Assembly: GCA_025449115.1 (NCBI GenBank)
Contig: JAHLKC010000148.1
Location: forward strand, 33,870-97,869
DNA from: Chytridium lagenaria
Lineage: Eukaryota; Chytridiomycota; Chytridiomycetes; Chytridiales; Chytridiaceae
Length of the DNA stretch: 64,000 bases
Direction: 5' to 3'
Part shown: positions 1 to 10,655 of the stretch, piece by piece
Position numbering within the stretch: position 1 is the first letter of the stretch
Layout of the letters: each line of letters starts with the position of its first letter
Made by a program: the position numbers and the translations under genes
Notes under the pieces: generated by a model
What the model was told of the DNA's origin: nothing
What the model saw: only the letters and a program-made list of their open reading frames with translations
The model's database searches: none

Positions 1-299
1 TTGAAGAAAAGGACTAGCCTTTTATAGGCGAAAAACGCGTAAAATAAAGTTGGAAGTGAAAGAAGGTTTTAGAACAAATGTAGAAGAAATTCGAAAAATA
101 GAAACATTTAGAATGGAAAAGAAAGTTCGAGTTTTAACTAAGAAAGGTAAAGAAATAAAAGAACTTCGAATAAAGTTGGCAAAGTTGGGGCTAAGCGCGG
201 CAACTTGCGGAAAAATAAATGAAATGGAAAAACTCAATAAAGAAGATAATACAAGAATAACTGAAGTAATACAAGAGATATTAGGGAAATTCCGTCACA
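1..299 (-). repeat. Partial gypsy LTR, minus strand
   Basis: The reverse complement of this stretch matches the LTRs of the gypsy element at 17182-23156. It shares the TATA-like CCTATAAAAGG block and ends in TCCGTCACA at 299, which is the LTR terminus TGTGACGGA read on the minus strand. The window starts inside it, so the rest of the LTR, and possibly a whole element, lies to the left. At its start it resembles the 3' LTR (22687-23156) more than the 5' LTR, for instance in keeping ACGCG before TTTTTCGCC. It ends 16 bp from the duplicated tRNA-Phe start at 316-321. Confidence 0.9.
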
Positions 300-842
300 A
301 CATTTCACATGACAAGCCGCCTTTTTTTTTTTTTTTTTTTTTTTTTTTGTTTATAGTTATTTATTGGTAAAAAACCCCCATATATAAAAGGAGTCTGGAG
401 AAACCTCCCACACGCAAGGGAAACCGACCAACAAGATAACAAGCCTTCGTGTCCCGTTCTGGGCTCAGGCAATGGAAAGACCGGGTGGAGTGAGGGGTAC
501 ATTCGTTACAGGTAACGCGGTGAGGGAACCAGTTGGGGGAGGGAGAGAGGTAGGGGACTCACTAGTCCTTACAGGAGAACCCAGGAGGTCATTATTTCAT
601 CGAGACCACTGGGGTATTTAAGATTTTAGGGTACGATGGGAAAAAAGAGGACCGAGGGGCCTGCCCTCCTCCCGTCCAAACTGTCTGGTGAACGGAAGAA
701 AGAACCTCAACAGTGTATCCAAACCAAACACAAATAAAGAACCTTCCCCAGCAACATCTTAACTTCAAAAAAAACATCATAAAAAGAAACAGCTTAAAAA
801 GGAGCTAAGGGCGGGGGTGACTAAGGGGATGTGTGCGGGGGT

Positions 843-3800
843 CTATTGATCATCCAGGCCGTCTCCTTTCCACCCAAGGAGGCGGTGGCATACTCTGTTG
901 ATGGCCGTGGCTGCCAAAGTCCAGGCCGACGAGACTTTACGATTGATGGTTGCACATTGGTTCCTCCATTCGGCGTCCGCTTCTGGTGTGGCGGTCTTGG
1001 GGTATGGAGGGGGTCGGGGGATGTCTTCGAGGATATCCAGAAGGCGGTCAATATCGTTAATACCGCAGTGAGCGTTTGGTTCCCATCCTTCTGGTGCGAA
1101 CTCTTCTATGGTGTCAGGGATCCATACATCGACCCCTGAACATTCTACAGCGTGGGTTCGGCTGAGATCCGCCGCGGTGCCATCCCGAGCAAGGCATCGT
1201 TGGCATTCTTTGTACGGGTGTCCTGGTATGGCACCCATGCGCCAGCAGAGCATCCGTCTTCTGGTCTTTGGGGAGATAAATGGTATTCGCGCAGTAAGTA
1301 TTGCGGCAGGCCTATCCTTGTGTGCGAATGCTAGTGCCAGTTCTTGGCGTTTGCCGCGCTGGTCTTCTCTTGCAGCTCTGAGTCTTTCCGCTTCCGTAAG
1401 GCTAAGTTACTTTCTCCCCGTTCTCATCTCTCCCTGGGAGTACTAAAGCCGCTTCCATGGTTGGGAATTGCTCGGGTTTTTCTGCGTGGCCTGTGGCTGC
1501 TGCTTGCCACAGGGGGGTGGAGGTGACCACGTTGCGGTAATTGGCTACTTGTTCTTCGGCCGCTTCTTCCATGTCGAAGATGAGGGAGGTGAGAAAGGAC
1601 ATGTCGTCTCGCCTGTCCCACATTCTAGCTCTAGCTTTCGTGGCGAGTATCATATTTCGATGGTGCATTGTGGGGAGGTTGAAGAGTCTCCTTAGCCCTC
1701 TTTGGGTGGTAGAGAATGGTAAGGAAAGGCCTGCTCGTAGGGCTTGAAGTTGAAAAACGTTCACATTTTTGCAGGAGGCTGGCGGGGAGTATGGTGAGTT
1801 GGAAGCCGTATTCGATTATGGGGCGGAGGATTGATTTGTAGACCCTGAGGACGGTGCTGCCAGAGAACCCCCCCCCTCGGAATCCCAATGGTGTAAGTTC
1901 TTTAAGTCGGTTTTTGCCGAATTGTACTCGAGCTTGTACATGTTTGTATGGGTCAAAACCTTGTAGAGTGAAAATAAAGCCTAAATAGCTAAATGAGTTT
2001 TTCTGTGGGAGGAGGGATCCGTAGAGTTTGAGGGATGTGATAGCAATGGCAGCGAGATGGGACGGTGCTATGACTACCGTCTTTGTGGGTGCGAATCGAA
2101 ATTTGTGCTGTATGCTTTGTTGCTCGAGAAAGCATAGCATACGGTACATTTGCGCTACCGAATCAGCAATGATGACTATATCATCCGCGTAGAGAACCAT
2201 GGACGTGGCTCCAAACCGCGCCCGGAAGCTGTATGCAATGTCATCTATGAAATGGCTATATAGAGATGGACTAAGCACAGACCCCTGGAGAAGTCCTATC
2301 TCTAGCCAAAACATTTCACTCGCCTCCCCATTGATCGTGACTGTGGCCACGCATCGGTCAAACATGGCTTGTAGCATTGCTACTAAAGTTGCCGGGGCAC
2401 CTTTTGCTCTTAGCTTCGCCCAGAGTTGCGTCCGGTCCACCGTATCGTACGCGGCTTTGATATCGAGGAAGCACAGTAGGTGTCCTGCAGCCCCTCCATT
2501 CGCCGCTATTCTGGCTTTAATCGTGGCGTTAAGGACTGCTGCCTGGTCCGTCGTTCCTCTATGTTTCCTGAAACCCCCCTGTGCTGCATCTAAGGGCAGG
2601 TTCGCCAGGTGTGGTAGTAGCACTCGTTCGACTACTTTCCTCATGACTTGTGTGAGTGATATTGGGCGGTGCTGCGTGACATCAGCCGGGTCCCCTTTCG
2701 CCTTCCAGATGGGGAGTATGTTAACCCGACTCCATTCGGAGGGGCAGGTACCGTGTCTAGCCATGAAATTGACTATTGGAACCATCCATTCGGCCACAAT
2801 ATGTTTGACGGGTTTAAGGACCTCAGCCCTAAATCCGTCTGTGCCTCCAGCCTTCCCTGAGGGTGTTGCACTTATAGCCCTCTTTAGGTCATCCACGGTG
2901 AAGTTAGCGAATGCGTCTTCCTGTCTTCGCGGGTGAGGGTCTGCTGATAGAGCTGGTGGTAGGTTAACAGCGATGCCAGTTGAGGAGTTGACTTTGGCAA
3001 AATGCTGTCTCGCCTTTTCTAGTGACTCTTCGTCATTTTTTAATCCCGATGCTCTAGTGTGCCTATTCCTCCTCCTGGTGGCCGCGGATATCATTCGCAC
3101 AGTCTCTGTTGGGTTTGCGGTGTGCAGTTTTTCCGTCCATTTCCTGTACCCCGCATCTTTCTTCTTTTTTAAAGTGCGCTGTAGTTTCCTCCTAGCCTTT
3201 GCTAGGTCCTCAACAGCCTGTTCATAGAGGGGTGACCATAGGTATGTATCGTTACGCTTCTGTAGTGCTTCTTGACGTTCCCTAGCAAGCCCCTTCATCT
3301 CCTCATCCCAGTATGAGTCCTGTTTTGGGGGCTTGTGTGGGTTGCGTCTGCCTATCACGTCTTCAAGAACCTTCGCCAGAGGGGTAGTGAGGGCTGCCAA
3401 CGCCCTGTCTACCATCTCCAGTGCAGTCCTATCAGATATGACGGCGTCATTATTCTCGTCTAGGGCTTCTCTGATACCCGTGAGGGTGGAATCTTTAATT
3501 TCCTCGCATCGTTCTTTGTAGCGTGTGAGGATGCGGGGGTCGTTTAGACGTCCGTGTGAGAGGGGTTGGGTGCGGTGATGGAGGGGAACTTGGCGATCCG
3601 GGATTACAATGTCGGTCCAGATCAGTTTATGGTCTGTATCCACTGGGGTTCTCCTTTCTGTGCTGAGGGAGTTGGTGGATGCTCGTAGTCCTGTCGACAC
3701 CGCGATGTAATCAATAATGGAGTTGCCCGATCCGAGACCGCTACGTTGGAAGGTCCATGGCGGTACAAGGGTCGGAGGGTTGTGGACAATTTCCATGTTG

Positions 3801-4366
3801 CCTTCCCCGAGGCAATCTATGAATGCTGCCTTCTGCCACTCTGGGGATCCTCTTAGGTCACCGTTATGGGGTTGGCCTAGCCGGGTATTAAAGTCCCCCA
3901 TTATGATTGTCGGTTCAGCCGGGAACATTTGGTGCATCCTTCGTATAGATGAGAGCTTTTTCCGGTAGTGGCGTGTCCTTTTCAGGTTTGGTGGTATATA
4001 GAATACGCCAATTCTTACTACCCCTTTGTACCGAAACCATATATAGTCTCCGTCTGGGTCTTTTTCGATGAGCTCGAAGTCCCTTGCGGTCGTGAGTGTT
4101 GGGTTGCGCATGATGCTTATGCCTCTACGTGCCAGTCCGGTATTGGCATCATAGGGCTGTCTTATGTCAAAGGGTACAAAATCCTCGTACCCGAATATTC
4201 GCGTTTCTGGCGCGAGGAACGTTTCTTGGAGGCCAATGAAGTGGAGTTTGAACTTGTTGATGAGGTCTATGCATTCGTGGTAAGAGCTTGCGAGGCCTCT
4301 TACATTCAGGGAACCCACTCGAATGCGGGATGGGATTCCGTTTCCTCTTAGTGGGTGTGCCATCAC
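843..4366 (-). CDS. LINE ORF2: APE endonuclease and reverse transcriptase
   Basis: This is the catalytic polyprotein of the LINE, for target-primed reverse transcription. The frame opening at 4366 runs 911 codons. An apurinic-type endonuclease comes first, with the catalytic landmarks LNVRG, QET, GDFN and TDHK. The reverse transcriptase follows, with TDGFRAEVLK, DIKAAYDTVD, GLLQGSVLSP and the active-site LYADDIVII. No RNase H is evident. As written the frame shifts near 1750 and again near 1400-1250. The downstream frames (1402-1764, 843-1253) continue the C-terminus and end in a Cys/His cluster (CWRMG, CQRCLARD, THAVEC) typical of LINE C-termini, with a stop at 843. I read these shifts as small indels, so the copy may be recently active or may be miscalled. 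ORF1 ends just inside its start. Confidence 0.9.
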
Positions 4367-6004
4367 GCGGCTTCGGGGCCGTTACGCCATTATTCTTTAT
4401 GCCGGTGAGGTTGGAGGTTTTCTCTATGAGAGCCGCGTGTCTATTACTTGGGATTCTGTGGAGGTAGGAGGCTATGATAAATGCCATATCGTGTGCCTGT
4501 ACCATGTCCCTGGCAAGTGAGTTGAGGTACCGTTCTGCTGTTTCCTCTTTGTTAGGGTCTTCAAACACGGATATCCCCTCAGTGTCGACGCGTTTGAGTC
4601 TGGGGATTCGGTCTATCATGGCCTTCAAGGCATCATTTCCGTCACTACCGTAGTGGGCGATTTCGGTGCGGTTACCCATCATTCTTACATTGACAATACT
4701 GGATGCGGGCATCCCCTGGGCTCTAAGGTATTGCCGTATAACCGTCCGGTTCTCTCCTGGAAGGTTTTCCACCGTTGTCCACTTCATCTCCCTGACTTTG
4801 TCTCTAAGGATCGGGTTTGTTATCGACTCCTCTGACTGGAGATGCATTGGAGTGCGTTTAATGGCTGGCTCCCTTTGGCGGAGGGGAGCGTTGGTGACAG
4901 GGTTTCTCTGGGTGTCGGCAAGCTTATCCAGATGCTCTCGTTGGATTGCCGGTGGGAGTCTTGCAATGGCATTCATGGCTTGAGTTGTTGGTGAGATCCT
5001 CCTGCCTCTGGTCTTGCTGACAGCGTCGGCGTAGTTATTGGTGAACCCAGGTCTGTTCCCTCCCATATAGTCCCTCTGCTTAAGCACTAAGTTGTCTTGG
5101 GCAATTTTGGCATATAGTTTGTGCATGGTCTCAATGTGATTCTCGGACAACGTAACGTACTGCTGCATTTTCTGCATCATCTTCTTGATGACTGGAGGGA
5201 TGTTGGTGTTATCGTCTGTGGCATAGGCTGTGAAAAGATTGGTGATGTCCTTCTTGCATTCCAACATGGCGGGGGGTTTTTTTGGTGTTGTGTCCAGCAT
5301 TGGGGGGGTGAACAGGGCTTGAATGGTCTTATGGGTGTGGGTGGGAGTTTAAGGGAGGGGAGTTCTAGGCAGAAAGCCCAGAAGCTGGATACTGGGATTC
5401 GGCCAGGGCATGGTTGTGAGGGGGAGTCCTCTGTGGGCCTCACCAATGTTTGGCAGTGGTGCTTGGCCCTGTTGTCCGAACGGTTTCCACTGATGCGAGT
5501 TTCCGATCCCTTCACATGCTGGGCACTGGAGGAGGGGTTGGAACGTCTTGAGGAAGGCATTGAGGATGGGGACGGTGATATCTTCCGGTTTGATAGTCTT
5601 CGAGAGGTCTTGTAAATCCTCCCATTAGTGCATTTCTTGATCGCACTGAGGATTGCCTCTTCGATTCTCGCATCCCTTGTCTTGTTACTGGCTATTTGAC
5701 TAACTGGGTCTTTCATTAGGCCATCGACGATCTCTACATCCGCCATGTTGATCTTAGGGAACCGAATGCCTCTCTCTGCGATGATACCGACATCATCTGG
5801 GTGATCCGGGTTGTCCTCAGGGCGGGGTCGTTTCTTGACGGTGAGTGGGTGTTCGTCTTTCTCCTCCTCCTCCATTCTATCTCTCGTCTCCTGCTGCGGG
5901 GGAGGTGGCTCCTCCTGCATGCGGTCCTCTTGGATCGTGGTTGGATTCTCTTTTTCGGTGGTCCTCTTTGTGAGGACGGTCGTCTTCGGCACGTTGGGGG
6001 GCAT
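4167..6004 (-). CDS. LINE ORF1 (gag-like RNA-binding protein)
   Basis: This reading frame lies upstream of, and slightly overlaps, ORF2 on the same strand, the usual place for the nucleic-acid-binding ORF1 of a LINE. Starting at 6004 it is very rich in Glu, Pro, Lys and Arg. A second frame (from 5300) continues with a helical region (KKMMQKMQQYVTLSENHIET) and a basic tail. The two frames overlap at 5177-5300, which implies an indel of one or two bases near there. No zinc knuckle is obvious. It could not be placed in a named ORF1 class. Function is inferred from position. Confidence 0.7.
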
Positions 6005-6033
6005 GTCCGAAAAAGAATCAAGTTTTTTGACAA

Positions 6034-6106
6034 GCCGCCTTAGCTCACCTGGGAGAGCGTAGCACTGAAGATGCTAAGGTACTCGGTTCGATCCCGAGAG
6101 GCGGCA
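6034..6106 (+). tRNA. tRNA-Phe (GAA), left arm
   Basis: The cloverleaf is readable: acceptor GCCGCCT with AGGCGGC, anticodon loop CTGAAGA (anticodon GAA), T-loop GGTTCGATCC and discriminator A. It is the outermost tRNA of the array, and the LINE 5' end abuts it through a duplication that includes its first six bases. Confidence 0.95.
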
Positions 6107-6114
6107 GCTCGATT

Positions 6115-6187
6115 GCTTCTGTGGCGCAACTGGTTAGCGCGTGACGCTGTTAACGTCAAGGTTCGTGTTCGAGTCCACGCAGGAGCG
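6115..6187 (+). tRNA. tRNA-Asn (GTT), left arm, one base short in the T stem
   Basis: The acceptor GCTTCTG pairs with CAGGAGC and the anticodon loop is CTGTTAA (GTT). The T arm reads CGTGTTCGAGTCCACG, whereas the mirrored copy at 16689-16762 has CGTGGTTCGAGTCCACG. The missing G shortens the T stem, either a real lesion or a homopolymer error. Confidence 0.88.
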
Positions 6188-6212
6188 TAGGGAACAAGTG
6201 CCCCACTTATTT

Positions 6213-6286
6213 GGTCGCGTGGTGTAGTCGGTTATCACATCTGTCTAACACACAGAAGGTCTCCAGTTCGATCCTGGACGCAACCA
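6213..6286 (+). tRNA. tRNA-Val (AAC), left arm
   Basis: The anticodon stem TCTGT/ACAGA encloses loop CTAACAC, giving anticodon AAC. The acceptor GGTCGCG pairs with CGCAACC except for one C-A mismatch, which the right-arm copy shares. The T arm is CCAGTTCGATCCTGG. Confidence 0.92.
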
Positions 6287-6304
6287 TTTTGACAAATGAA
6301 CGTA

Positions 6305-6376
6305 GCTCCGCTAGCTCAGTTGGTAGAGCGTGGTGCTAATAACGCCAGGTCACAGGTTCGATCCCTGTGCGGAGCA
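6305..6376 (+). tRNA. tRNA-Ile (AAT), left arm, two bases shorter than its twin
   Basis: The acceptor GCTCCGC pairs perfectly with GCGGAGC, and loop CTAATAA gives anticodon AAT. Compared with the right-arm copy (16497-16570) it lacks a T in the D-loop and an A in the variable loop. Both losses are in two-base runs. Confidence 0.9.
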
Positions 6377-6388
6377 TTTTACACTTAG

Positions 6389-6462
6389 GCCCGGCTAGCT
6401 CAATCGGTAGAGCGTCAGACTCTTAATCTGAAGGTTGTGGGTTCGACCCCCACGTTGGGGCG
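6389..6462 (+). tRNA. tRNA-Lys (CTT), left arm, extra G in acceptor
   Basis: Loop CTCTTAA gives anticodon CTT. The 5' acceptor GCCCGGC should pair with GTTGGGC, as in the right arm (16412-16484). Here the 3' side reads GTTGGGGC with one extra G, which puts the acceptor stem out of register. Confidence 0.88.
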
Positions 6463-6491
6463 TGACAAACAACAGTGTTGTCTTTAACGCA

Positions 6492-6563
6492 GCCGCTCTA
6501 GTATAGTGGTTATTACTTCTCGTTGTGGCCGAGAGAACCCTGGTTCGATTCCAGGGGGCGGCA
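6492..6563 (+). tRNA. tRNA-His (GTG), left arm
   Basis: The anticodon loop TTGTGGC gives GTG. Acceptor GCCGCTC pairs with GGGCGGC and the T arm is CCTGGTTCGATTCCAGG. It is the innermost tRNA of the array. Confidence 0.93.
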
Positions 6564-7617
6564 TTTTTTGCCAGACATTCCGAGAATCAGGCAGGTAGTT
6601 GAATTAGATCTACAGATTATTAGCATTTTTTTTACCTTTTACCTTTGGTCAAGTGATTTTTTTTAAATTTTTTTTTTCTGGCTGACATTTTCATTTTGTT
6701 TGTGGATTTACTTGGGAGGCTTTGGGAGAGGTCTGGTTGGCAAGTCTTGGTTGTTCGAACCTACCAATGCGCCAACACATACACTAATACAAAAACGTTT
6801 ACGATTTCATGCTGATAAGTACCTCTACCGTGTAAAGGATACAACATGAAAATATTTCTGCCTCTAAATCTCTGTTGTTCCTGCACCACCTATTTGAATG
6901 AATTCAACGCGTTAGCTGCGTGATCAATTAGAAGTTTAATAATCATCGAATGCTGACACAGACAAAGCTGCCTGCGTCCCAGCACTCACATGCCACTACT
7001 AAGCTGTGGTACATTAACAAAGAAGGTCGTATGGCGTTCGACTATTAAGGATATTTCATACAGAGATTTCTCAATTGTCAGTCAGATTCATCAAAAATCC
7101 ATGTTGTTAGCATATACTTGTTTAAGGAACAGCACCAGACGTTTAAAACAAAGGCTAAAACAGAGTTAGAATACCTTTTGGGGTATGAAGGACAATCCAG
7201 GCAAATTGCAGCCGTCTACAATTACCTAGCCAAACGCGTCCAGAATTATCCTCACGTCTGCTTTCACAAAGACGTTTTTCTTGGTTATCAACATAGTCAG
7301 AAAGCCCTTGAACAAGGCATTGTTGTTCACCTATCCTATGAAATCTCTCCATGCCCCAGACGCAATGGAAGAGTCACCTGTCCGGGACTCCTACCATGAT
7401 GTGGATATACGCAAGATACTTCCATATATAGATCAGTTATGGAAACAGATGATGAAGAAACTGATTGCACAATCACTTTTGATCCAGTCACGTTAATCAT
7501 ACAATCATGCAGTAAATACCAGCCATCACCTTAACCAAGTTTAAACTGCAACTCAGGACCTTCCTACAGTCCGTATTACTTGTTAGATGGAAGAATCAGG
7601 ACGGGAGGTATTGATCT
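6564..7617. other. Arm DNA without a convincing gene
   Basis: After the tRNA array there is T-rich DNA and then a short open stretch (7118-7399, plus strand). Its translation (ELEYLLGYEGQSRQIAAVYN and onward) is conserved in the right arm (15502-15723), but it shifts frame and matches no family I recognise. Its identity between arms is explained by the arm duplication and is not evidence of selection. Confidence 0.5.
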
Positions 7618-9130
7618 GGCAGTGGTCTGGTCTTGGTTAGGAAAAAGGTAGCCATCAACTGCACCAAGAAGGCGAACATATATCAAAAGATGGCGGATGG
7701 GGCATAGCTGCAGGAATAGATCATCCCTCCAGAGTGCTTAGTAGACTGGTCTCCTGTCACTTTTTCCCTTTGCACCATTTAGCTTGCATCTTTAGCAATA
7801 AAAGCACTGTGATCTTCTCTTGACCCATCCCTCCCTACCTAGCTTTGACTAGGGGGTAGGCGAGCAGAGTAAAGGAGTTGCTCCAGCAGAGCAAGTTCAC
7901 AGAGCACCTAGGGACAGGATGTACTCCTGAATCTAAGTGATGTTAATGTTGTTTGGCAATGGTGTGGGTGAGTGATCACGAGCTTCTGCGTATTTGAGGG
8001 AGAAGGGAAAATATTTAGTATCTTCATTATCAACTTACCTTGCTTATAAACCAATATCAATATCAGCACCAGATTGTCTCCTGGCAATTGGGTATAGCTA
8101 TAAGTCTCCACGCCACCCTACTATGGCACCTTTTGGAACATGGGCTCTTGTTTGCCTCTCAGAGCTTTGAACAGGGTAACCTCACTCATTGCCTGCCATC
8201 AGCGCCTGCTCATCAGGTCGGTGAGCGCCAGATGTGGAATGTAGCTGACCAAGCCTCAACTAAAGGACACTGTGAATGAGGAGGGATTCCATCACAGCCT
8301 TCCGTCTCAAACGCCCGGATTGCAGCTTCACCAGGCTGTAAGGGGGCAGAGGGGATGACTGTCATCCAACTAAGAGTGAAGGGGAGATCACGTCACGAGG
8401 CCACGCACGTGGGATATAGGATAGACAATCAACTCAATATCAACTACTGGATTCAACAGGTCAAATTAGATCAAGAGATTTTGCATGTTGAAGTAATACA
8501 TAAAATACAAATGAAAAATAGACACAACATATGCACACACACATAAACCGCACATATGCGCACCACCTCCTTCAATATAAGCCCTATAAACATGGGGAAA
8601 AAGTGCATATACAAAACCCAAAGGAAAAGGAAGGGAGGATTCAATATGACGCGTAAATGTATTCATCGATGCGGAATATGGCGGAACTCAACAGACTTAG
8701 ACAAAATGTCCTTATGAGCTATAGGCCATGTGAATTATGTAATTCTTCACAGCACATCTGACCTGAATTTTACAACCACTTGTAAATCGAAAAAAAAATA
8801 TTCAACAAAACCGCTCGAGGAAGGTGCAAAGGAGAATAAATAAATAATGAGTAAGATAAGTAAATAAAACAAACATTTGACGCTACAAAACGCGTCAACC
8901 TCAAGAAACTCCCACCACATTTGCTTCCTCCCCTTTCCCGCTTCCCATCGCGACCAGGTTGAACAACTAAAAACGTCATAGCGGGTAGGTCCAATTCCCA
9001 TCTGTCTCAATAGGTGCCCCCAGAACATCCAGCACAACTTTGTGATTGTGATCCTCTGTCTCGCGACGCCTATATTGGATGTAAAGGTGGATAGATTCAG
9101 GCTTCATAGGGCAAAAGTATTTTGGTGTCC
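7618..9130 (-). pseudogene. Decayed Crypton tyrosine-recombinase copy, left
   Basis: Two patches line up with the central Crypton in the same orientation. At 7640-7775, runs such as ggggcatagctg and ctttttccctttgca match the start of the Crypton's second exon and its intron (11250-11385). At 8995-9130, GAACATCC, GGATGTAAAGG and GGATAGATTCAGG match the N-terminal exon (11945-12070). A third patch (GTTGTAAAATTCAGGTCAG in reverse complement at 8750-8775) encodes the VVKFRSDVL stretch that continues the right-arm relic. No frame is intact. It is a dead relative of the central gene, broken by the arm junction. Confidence 0.65.
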
Positions 9131-9406
9131 TTTTCCTCCAAAACTATGAGACTCTTATAGTATCCAATCCGCTTAAAGAACTTCTGGAGTCCGCAGAAAT
9201 GCTTTTCGTATGCTTCTTGGATGTTTTTCTTGTTGGATTGAGGTCATGCTCTTTACATCATCATCCATCTCTCATCCGATGCGTTTGATGGCGTCTGCAA
9301 GACCTTTTTCAGCTGAAGCACAATGTGTTGAGAATTAAGAAGATTTGTAAGTAGTTTATTGGCGTAAACAGTCGCCATTTTATACCGCACTCAACATCAA
9401 CTAAGC

Positions 9407-9436
9407 ACAGTATCTGGGTTTAAACTCAGATACTGT
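9407..9436. repeat. 30-bp near-perfect palindrome
   Basis: ACAGTATCTG at 9407-9416 and CAGATACTGT at 9427-9436 are exact reverse complements, and the ten bases between centre on GTTTAAAC. Only one pair fails to match. Confidence 0.85.
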
Positions 9437-9765
9437 AAACACTAACAAACAAGAAAAAAAAAATGTAATCCTAAAACCAATTAACCCCCTTAATTAACTT
9501 TGTGCACCAACAGCATCCAACCTAGCAACCCCAGCAGTCCCAGCAACCCAGCATCGACAAATCAACTTCCCAGTTGTCACACGGATTGTTTATCTCTCAA
9601 CACAATGGCATTGATGCACTCCGTGTTCATTGCTTCAGCTTTGCTTTTTTACACTTTTTGGGTCCTGTCTCGCTGATTGCGTGTTGTTGTCCTGAGGTTA
9701 GGCATGGTTGTGTACTTCGCTGTCAAAGTCCGAAATTTAAAAGTCCGATAGGACAAAGCAATGGG

Positions 9766-9990
9766 TGAAGTGCTGGGTGAACGTTGGGTGAACAAGGGTT
9801 GAAGGTGGGTGAACATTAATTTTTAACAATAGGTCTTTACTTTTTATTAGTAGGATAAAATACACATCTATTACAGTTGGGTGAAGCTGGGTTAAGGCAA
9901 CCTCAACCAATGAAAATTTGTAAAATTTTTAAAAAAAAGAGGTGAAAAATAGTTATTGAAAAATCGCCTATGGGTGAAGGTTGGGTGGAG
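9766..9990 (+). repeat. Cluster of degenerate GGGTGAA heptamers
   Basis: At least eight copies of TGGGTGAA-like words (gggtgaag, gggtgaac, gggttgaag, gggttaag) occur in about 220 bp, irregularly spaced. It lies between the left Crypton relic and the central Crypton. Nothing codes here, and 9131-9765 is likewise empty of recognisable genes. Confidence 0.7.
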
Positions 9991-10086
9991 GTCAATCAAC
10001 GACCATCATTCCTCACGGCGCCGCCCTTCTCCGCCATCCACCACCACGAACACCTCCCAGAAGGCGCTCCACGCCACCCGGCCTCT

Positions 10087-10551
10087 TCACCCCCACTCTG
10101 CACTGGCCACCCTTCCCCTTGCATCAGGTCCTTGAGAACATTGATGGTGCAAAGTTGCCCCATTTGCGGATGGAGAGCTCTTGGTCACCCCGCAGTGATT
10201 GTGGAAGCAGAGGAGGATGGGAGCCATGGTCATGTTGCAGAAGTTTCTTTCTGCATCAGTAAGAATTGAAGTGTCACGGTCATCAGAAGTCAAGGATTCA
10301 AAGGTAATTAGAAAGTTCAGCTTATCTTCCCCTGATTTCTGCTCCGCTAATCTAAACCTCTCAGGTAAGTCATTTACCCCACCTCTTTGTCTCCTTTTCT
10401 CCCCTGTACTTACCACAACATCATTCTCCCTTGATCTTTTGAGATTTGGAGATGGGTGTGTGGATGAGCGGGTAGTCACAATTTCCATTGTTCCCTCCCC
10501 ATCCCTTTGCTTCTCTTCTTCTTGTTGACCCGTCTCTCCACCTTCATCCAC
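10087..10551 (-). CDS. Possible C-terminal exon of the Crypton
   Basis: An open frame directly downstream of the tyrosine recombinase on the same strand. It starts with Glu/Lys/Arg-rich sequence, then NDLPERFRLAEQKSGEDK and an AERNFCNMTMAPILLCFHNH stretch. Fungal Cryptons often carry a C-terminal DNA-binding region after the recombinase, so this may be an exon of the same gene or a second small protein of the element. The recombinase frame ends in a stop at 10656, and I cannot identify a definite splice pair joining them. Confidence 0.45.
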   Translation of the reverse strand: MDEGGETGQQEEEKQRDGEGTMEIVTTRSSTHPSPNLKRSRENDVVVSTGEKRRQRGGVNDLPERFRLAEQKSGEDKLNFLITFESLTSDDRDTSILTDAERNFCNMTMAPILLCFHNHCGVTKSSPSANGATLHHQCSQGPDARGRVASAEWG

Positions 10552-10655
10552 TGCCTGAGCGACCTCTCCCTCCCCTATCTGTACCTTTGTTGTGGTTCAA
10601 TTCCACTTGGATTGGAGTTTGTTGCATTGCGTTTTTGAAGAACGTAGAGCTCAAT

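Larger units (their letters stand above)
322..6027 (-). mobile_element. Full-length APE-type LINE inserted at tRNA-Phe
   Basis: A non-LTR retrotransposon on the minus strand. Its 3' poly(A) tail appears as 27 T at 322-348. It is bounded by a 12-bp target-site duplication, tgacaagccgcc, at 310-321 and 6028-6039. The last six bases of the duplication are the first bases of the tRNA-Phe gene at 6034. It has two overlapping reading frames: ORF1 (from about 6004) and ORF2 with an APE endonuclease and reverse transcriptase (from 4366). The 5' end looks complete because ORF1 starts within about 25 bp of the duplication. The last approximately 490 bp before the tail are 3' UTR. The element class is clear; I cannot fix the clade (L1/Tad-like by layout). 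Confidence 0.93.
6028..8778. repeat. Left arm of large inverted repeat
   Basis: This segment is repeated in reverse complement at 14126-16850. Short frames lying in both arms translate identically, for example 7908-8111 with 14794-14997, 8040-8279 with 14626-14865, and 8466-8666 with 14238-14438, so identity is very high. The outer edge is the tRNA-Phe gene. The inner edge is at ACAACCA (8772-8778). A further 42 bp (8779-8820) match 13203-13244 in reverse complement, so the right arm carries about 880 bp extra at this junction. The arm holds six tRNA genes and a Crypton relic. Confidence 0.95.

Noticed and set aside
1..299. 106-codon plus-strand frame (50-370) as a Lys/Glu-rich protein gene
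   Set aside because: It is the reverse complement of a gypsy LTR and runs into the LINE poly(T) tract.
310..321. Calling the duplicated gccgcc at 316-321 a partial tRNA gene
   Set aside because: Only six tRNA bases are present. It is the LINE target-site duplication, and the complete gene is at 6034.
2199..2936. 245-codon plus-strand frame
   Set aside because: It is the antisense shadow of the LINE reverse transcriptase, with no motifs of its own.
7908..8666. Three short frames conserved perfectly between the arms (67, 79 and 66 codons)
   Set aside because: Identity is due to the recent arm duplication, not selection. None has family motifs, and they overlap each other on opposite strands.
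9766..9990. GGGTGAA words as a telomere or subtelomere repeat
   Set aside because: They are irregular in spacing and sequence, and do not match a tandem telomere unit.
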